In this document: positions 60,440 through 64,000 of the stretch, piece after piece | How the letters are laid out: the number at the start of each line of letters is the position of its first letter | Numbering within the stretch: the stretch's first letter is position 1 | NCBI GenBank assembly: GCA_900541205.1 | Contig: UQIV01000008.1 | Location: 11,145 to 75,144, forward strand | Origin: an uncultured Collinsella sp. | GTDB lineage: Bacteria > Actinomycetota > Coriobacteriia > Coriobacteriales > Coriobacteriaceae | Reading direction: 5' to 3' | DNA: 64,000 nt | The notes under the pieces: generated by a model | The model's database searches: none | The model's input: the letters and a program-made list of their open reading frames with translations, nothing else | Told to the model about the DNA's origin: nothing | Translations under genes and position numbers: made by a program

Positions 60440-61696
60440 CTAGGCGGACTTCTTCTTGCTGTCGGAGACCATCATGTAGACGGTGAGCACGACGGCGATG
60501 GCGGCGATCACGATGGCGCCGTAGAAGGACTGCTGGTAGGCGGCGCTGCCGGCCTCGGCGTGATACAGCACGGCGGTGATGGGCTGGCTGATCCAGGTGG
60601 AAGCGGCATAGCCTAAAAACATGATGCCGTAGTTGACGCCGATGTTGCTGGTGCCAAAGGCGCCACCGGTGAGCGGCGGGTAGATGACGAGCAGGGCGCC
60701 AAAGCTAAAGCCGAGCAGGGCGAGCGCCACAAAGAACATGCTCTGCGTAAAGCTCATCGACATGATGACGAGCGCGACGATGGTGACGACAAGGCTGATG
60801 AGCAGCGACTTATAGGCGCCGAGCTTGTCGATGATCTGGCCAAAGGACAGACGGCCAACCAGGTTGGCGCAGGTGTTGACGGAGACCACCACACCGCCGA
60901 GGGCGACGGCCGCGGCGCTCGTGGGGTCGGCGAAGAGCTGGACGGCGGCGATGGAGGCGACCTTGCCGACGAGCAGCGTGCCGGCGGTGGCAGCAAAGGC
61001 GAAGGTGATGATGAGAACCCAGAAGCGCGGGGTCTTGACCATCTCGCCCGGGGTGAGGTCGCCGAAGGTGCCGGCGTGCGCGCCGCCCTTGGGGGCCTCG
61101 AAGCCCTCGGGCAGCCAACCGGCCTCGGGGGCCTTCAGGAACAGGGCGGAGGCGGCGATCATCACAAAGAAGATGACGCCGAGCGCCTTAAGGGCGCCAA
61201 AGATTCCCAGGCTTGGGATGAGCAGCGAGGCGAGCACCGGGGACAGCACGGCGGGGCCGGCGGTCGAAGCGGCCAGGGTGATGCCGGAGGCAAGGCCCTT
61301 TTTGTCGATGAACCACTTTTGGCCGGTGGTGAGCGCCGGGTTGTAGCCCAGGCCGTTGCCGACAGCGGCGACGAGCGAGAACCACAGGTAGAACTGCCAC
61401 GGCTCGGTGACGGTGCCGGACATAAACCAGCCCAGGCCGTAGCACACAGCGGCGGCGATCACGACGTTGCGCGGGCCGATCTTATCGGAGATACGGCCGG
61501 CGAAGATGCCCGTCACGGCCATGATGGTCTGAAAGACCGGGAACGCCCAGGTAAGGGCGCTGGACCACTCGGGGTAGACGGCGAGCAGGTTCTTGCTCAC
61601 GACGGAATACAGCGCGATGGAGCTGATGAAGAACATGGTGACGCACGCGGCGGAAAGCACGACGGCGCGACCCTTGTTGGAGTTGGTGGAAGCCAT
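60440..61696 (-). CDS. MFS transporter, OFA (oxalate/formate antiporter-like) type
   Basis: A 418-residue twelve-helix transporter. Features of the OFA group: FPVFQTIMAVTGIFAGRISD, then KIGPRNVV, AVGNGLGYNPALTTGQKWF, then KKGLASGITLAASTAGPAV, and LSFGQIIDKLGAY. The group moves small carboxylates such as oxalate, formate, lactate or pyruvate. Position between an SDR and a Gfo dehydrogenase suggests uptake of the substrate or release of the product of that pathway. ATG 61696 is preceded by a GAAAGAG-like weak site. Confidence 0.87.
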   Translation of the reverse strand: MASTNSNKGRAVVLSAACVTMFFISSIALYSVVSKNLLAVYPEWSSALTWAFPVFQTIMAVTGIFAGRISDKIGPRNVVIAAAVCYGLGWFMSGTVTEPWQFYLWFSLVAAVGNGLGYNPALTTGQKWFIDKKGLASGITLAASTAGPAVLSPVLASLLIPSLGIFGALKALGVIFFVMIAASALFLKAPEAGWLPEGFEAPKGGAHAGTFGDLTPGEMVKTPRFWVLIITFAFAATAGTLLVGKVASIAAVQLFADPTSAAAVALGGVVVSVNTCANLVGRLSFGQIIDKLGAYKSLLISLVVTIVALVIMSMSFTQSMFFVALALLGFSFGALLVIYPPLTGGAFGTSNIGVNYGIMFLGYAASTWISQPITAVLYHAEAGSAAYQQSFYGAIVIAAIAVVLTVYMMVSDSKKKSA

Positions 61697-61762
61697 TGGA
61701 CTCTTTCTAATCGATACGGGGGAGGAGCGGGCGTATCCGCGGAGCCTCCCTGTCAGGTTGGT

Positions 61763-62644
61763 TTACTGGTCGGTCGGCTTGGCGACGCCGGACTCATCGG
61801 ACCAGAGCTCGACACCCTTGTTCTTAAGGTAGTTGTCGGCATAGGCGCGACGGCCGCCGGGTTTGGCGGTGAGGTCGCCCATCATGTTGGAGAAGCCGCC
61901 GTCGACCTTGATGGCGTCGCCGGTGGTAAAGTCCGAGCGCGTGGACGCCAGGAACATGACGGCGTTGGCGATATCGCCGACCTCGCCGATGCGGCGCGTG
62001 GCGATCAGGCGGCTGCGGCTCTTCTCGACCTCGGGGTCGGCGTAGAAGTTGGCCGACATGGGGGTCTTGACGAAGCAGGGCTCGACGCAGTTGGAGCGCA
62101 CGCCGTACGGGCCCCACTCAGCGGCAAGCATCTTGGACATCATGTTGACGCCGGCTTTGGTGGAGCTGTACACGCCCGAGAACGTCTCGGGGGAGTGGCT
62201 GGCAACGGTCGAGATGTGCACCAGGCGACCCTGGCCGGCCTTGATCATCTCGCGACCAAAGCGCTGCGAGGTGATGAAGTAGCCGGTGAGGTTGACGTTG
62301 AGTACCTGCTCCCAGTCGCTCAGCGGCAGGTCTTCCATGGCTGCGAAGCGCAGGATGCCGGCGGTGTTGACGAGGACGTCGACGTGGCCGAAGTCGGCGA
62401 TGGTGGCGTCGACTTCGGCCTGAACCTCGGCCTCGTCGGTGGCGTTCATCTTGTAACCCTCGGCGTGGATGCCAAACTCGGCGGCGAGGTCGGCGGCAGC
62501 GGCCTTGACCTTTTCTTCGTCTAGATCGAGCAGGACGACGTTGGCGCCGTTGCGGGCGAACTCGCGGCAAATCTCGACGCCCATACCGCCGAGTGCGCCG
62601 GTCACGGCGCAGACATCGCCCTCGAGCTTAAGCCAGTTGCTCAT
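61763..62644 (-). CDS. Short-chain dehydrogenase/reductase
   Basis: A 293-residue classical SDR: cofactor motif TGALGGMG, NTAG, catalytic Ser in HISTVASHS and YSSTK (Tyr-xxx-Lys), then the proline-rich turn VEPCFVKTPM. The D in LLDLDEEKV after beta-2 favours NAD(H). The C-terminal ~40 residues (KPGGRRAYADNYLKNKGVEL) are longer than usual. First gene of the likely catabolic operon, with GGAAGTTCC upstream on the coding strand. Confidence 0.9.
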   Translation of the reverse strand: MSNWLKLEGDVCAVTGALGGMGVEICREFARNGANVVLLDLDEEKVKAAAADLAAEFGIHAEGYKMNATDEAEVQAEVDATIADFGHVDVLVNTAGILRFAAMEDLPLSDWEQVLNVNLTGYFITSQRFGREMIKAGQGRLVHISTVASHSPETFSGVYSSTKAGVNMMSKMLAAEWGPYGVRSNCVEPCFVKTPMSANFYADPEVEKSRSRLIATRRIGEVGDIANAVMFLASTRSDFTTGDAIKVDGGFSNMMGDLTAKPGGRRAYADNYLKNKGVELWSDESGVAKPTDQ

Positions 62645-62877
62645 AGGAACTTCCCTTCTTGTGCCTCCCGGTGGGTCGCTCCCATTAACCGACCCACGTG
62701 GTTTTCGCTGGTTATCGTATGCTTTGCATTTGCGCAGGTGAATTGCATATTTGTTAGAATGGCGTTAACCGTAGGTTTACACCGTACGATGCAGTTTATG
62801 CTCAACTGAGCGCGTGACCTGCGAAAACAACCCCCTTTGGCATCATGTGGCCACAGGCGCGAAAACGGGAGATTGAC
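62645..62877. promoter_or_regulatory. Divergent regulatory region of SDR operon and lysR gene
   Basis: 233 bases, AT-richer between about 62700 and 62800. It contains TTAACCGTAGGTTTACACC near 62765, with short inverted repeats (AACC/GGTT) of the kind LysR proteins bind. No precise site can be assigned. Confidence 0.4.
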
Positions 62878-63747
62878 GTGTACGATCGACGACTTGAGGC
62901 CATATCGGCCGCCGCGGAGCTGGGAAGCTTCTCGCGCGCGGCGGCGAAATTGTGCGTGTCGACTCCGGCGCTCGTCAAGCAGGTGTCGGGCTTCGAGGCC
63001 GAGTTCGGCATCACGCTGTTCGAGCGCTCGCACTCGGGTGTCAAGGTGACGCCGGCCGGCGCCCTGCTGGTGGACGACGCGCGCTCGATCATGCGGCAGT
63101 CCGAGGACGCGCTGCGCCGCGCGGCGGGCGATGGCGGTGCCGTGCGTCTGGGCGTGTCGATGATGTGCCCGGGGCGCCAAACGCTGTCGATGTGGACGGG
63201 CGTACACGAGCTGGAGCCATCGTTGCGCTTCGAGATCGTGCCGGTAAGCGACCTCTATGACGAGCGCGAGACCGTCATGCGCAGCCTCGGTCGCGAGGTC
63301 GATGTGGTGCAGTCGAGTTTTTCGACCCCACGCTGGGGTGATGCCTGCCAAAAGCTCCGCATCGTTAACGTGCCGTTTTATATCGACCTGCCGCGTACGA
63401 GCCCGCTGGCGCGCAAGACGCGCATCACGGTTGCCGACTTAGAGGGCATGCGCCTGCGCGTGCTCCGCCACGGCAACGACGCTATGGACAGCCTGCGTAT
63501 CGATCTGTTGGCAGACGGCGGCGTGGACGTGATCGATGTGGACAGCTTCGACTTTGCGCTCTTTAACGAGGCGGAGGAAAAGGGCGACGCGGTGCTCACC
63601 TGCGGGGCGTGGTCGGGGGTGCACCCAGCCTTTGTGGGCGTGCCGTTCCTGTGCGGCCGCGAGGTGCCGGTCTTTCTGCACTACCCGCTCGAGCCCACCC
63701 TCCAAGTCCAAAAATTCGTCAACGCCATGGCACAACTTCTCAAGTAG
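62878..63747 (+). CDS. LysR-family transcriptional regulator
   Basis: A 289-residue regulator. N-terminal winged helix typical of LysR: YDRRLEAISAAAELGSFSRA, then AAKLCVSTPALVKQVSGFEA and ITLFERSHSGVKVTPAG. A periplasmic-binding-like effector domain follows. The start is GTG 62878 after ACGGGAGA; ATG 62845 is an alternative. Divergent from the SDR-MFS-Gfo operon, which it likely controls in response to a pathway compound. Confidence 0.88.
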   Translation: MYDRRLEAISAAAELGSFSRAAAKLCVSTPALVKQVSGFEAEFGITLFERSHSGVKVTPAGALLVDDARSIMRQSEDALRRAAGDGGAVRLGVSMMCPGRQTLSMWTGVHELEPSLRFEIVPVSDLYDERETVMRSLGREVDVVQSSFSTPRWGDACQKLRIVNVPFYIDLPRTSPLARKTRITVADLEGMRLRVLRHGNDAMDSLRIDLLADGGVDVIDVDSFDFALFNEAEEKGDAVLTCGAWSGVHPAFVGVPFLCGREVPVFLHYPLEPTLQVQKFVNAMAQLLK

Positions 63748-63796
63748 CTCATTTAGGGCGGGGCTTTTTTGGCTACTTTGGCCACTCTGCCTGCCC

Positions 63797-63874
63797 GATG
63801 ATTCTTCTGGGACGGGGATTAAATAATCATTGTGTACCGAATGATTATTTAATCCCCGTCCCAGAAGAATCATC
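63797..63874. repeat. Perfect 34-bp palindrome
   Basis: 63797-63830 and 63841-63874 are perfectly complementary around a 10-nt loop TGTGTACCGA. The arms contain GGGACGGGGATTAAATAATC. Preceded at 63750-63775 by TTTAGGGCGGGGCTTTTTT, related to the repeat at 30409. Possible terminator or repeat element. Confidence 0.85.
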
Positions 63875-63884
63875 CTTACAAAAC

Positions 63885-63912
63885 GAGGCCCTGGCCAAAC
63901 GGCCAGGGCCTC
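63885..63912. terminator. Hairpin GAGGCCCTGGCC
   Basis: GAGGCCCTGGCC pairs perfectly with GGCCAGGGCCTC around AAAC. No long T run on the plus side, so termination is only likely. Confidence 0.55.
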
Positions 63913-63939
63913 ACTAACTTGTATTCAAGACTTTAGTCT

Positions 63940-63985
63940 GCTGGCCGCGCAGCGGCCAGCTTTAAACCACCCGCTACGCGGGTGG
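63940..63985. mobile_element. Tandem hairpins, possible IS200/IS605-type end at window edge
   Basis: GCTGGCCGC GC AGCGGCCAGC-like hairpin (63940-63960) is followed by CCACCCGC TAC GCGGGTGG (63967-63985) and then TTTA at the window end. Short GC-rich hairpins next to TTTAAA resemble ends of IS200/IS605 elements. No transposase frame is visible before the window ends, so this is tentative. Confidence 0.3.
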
Positions 63986-64000
63986 AGACAAACGGCTTTA

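Overview
The window is a gene-dense, roughly 60% GC bacterial chromosome segment. It carries housekeeping genes (glmS, ilvE, a bifunctional rlmKL, tex, tadA, ffs SRP RNA, one tRNA-Ser) in an arrangement and style typical of gut Actinobacteria of the class Coriobacteriia, probably Collinsella. That assignment is my inference from protein style, from LANTG-type sorting signals and from the many short palindromic intergenic repeats. No search was run. I see no prophage, plasmid replication gene, CRISPR array or complete insertion sequence. Hairpins at the extreme right edge may be the end of a small IS.

Layout. 0.3-2.6 kb: polar amino acid ABC importer operon. 2.9-5.0 kb: divergent EF-G-like GTPase. 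5.1-6.1 kb: secreted DNA/RNA nuclease. 6.5-8.2 kb: AlbA/Schlafen-type regulator behind an array of AGAGAGA operators. 8.5-11.5 kb: orphan LarE, a HAD phosphatase and a LacI regulator. 11.8-17.8 kb: glmS, GntR regulator, YeiH-type exporter, a regulator with a decayed sigma-54 activator domain, and a small membrane protein. 17.9-19.0 kb: nitroreductase and a 96-residue unknown. 19.2-23.4 kb: MarR regulator overlapping a heterodimeric ABC exporter. 23.5-28.4 kb: serine acetyltransferase, DedA, ilvE, LemA, TetR and tRNA-Ser(UGA). 28.4-30.2 kb: a TadA-glycerate kinase fusion. 30.5 kb: SRP RNA. 31.0-36.0 kb: coiled-coil LANTG surface protein and a second heterodimeric ABC exporter. 36.0-38.1 kb: DUF4143 ATPase and a flavodoxin-like protein. 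38.9-46.0 kb: a 1362-residue LANTG surface protein bracketed by repeat arrays, then an LTA-synthase-like enzyme. 46.2-51.9 kb: nitroreductase, Kup potassium transporter, a small membrane protein and a KdpDE-like two-component system. 52.0-58.9 kb: RlmKL, a Cof-type HAD phosphatase, a transaldolase-family aldolase and Tex. 59.3-63.7 kb: a likely catabolic operon (Gfo/Idh/MocA dehydrogenase, OFA-type MFS transporter, SDR dehydrogenase) with a divergent LysR regulator.

The most striking content is intergenic. At least eight families of palindromic or tandem repeats occur. The best candidate for something undescribed is a three-copy element at about 75-225, 38163-38291 and 43509-43638. It has a roughly 70-nt conserved core containing a covarying hairpin, inside long terminal arms whose sequence differs strongly from copy to copy while each pair stays complementary. 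A second family (two copies, 30231-30386 and 59004-59159) carries CTACTACGTTT ends and a conserved core. A third is a 62-bp array present on both sides of the large surface-protein gene, with a 112-bp near-identical direct repeat that could allow the gene to be deleted.
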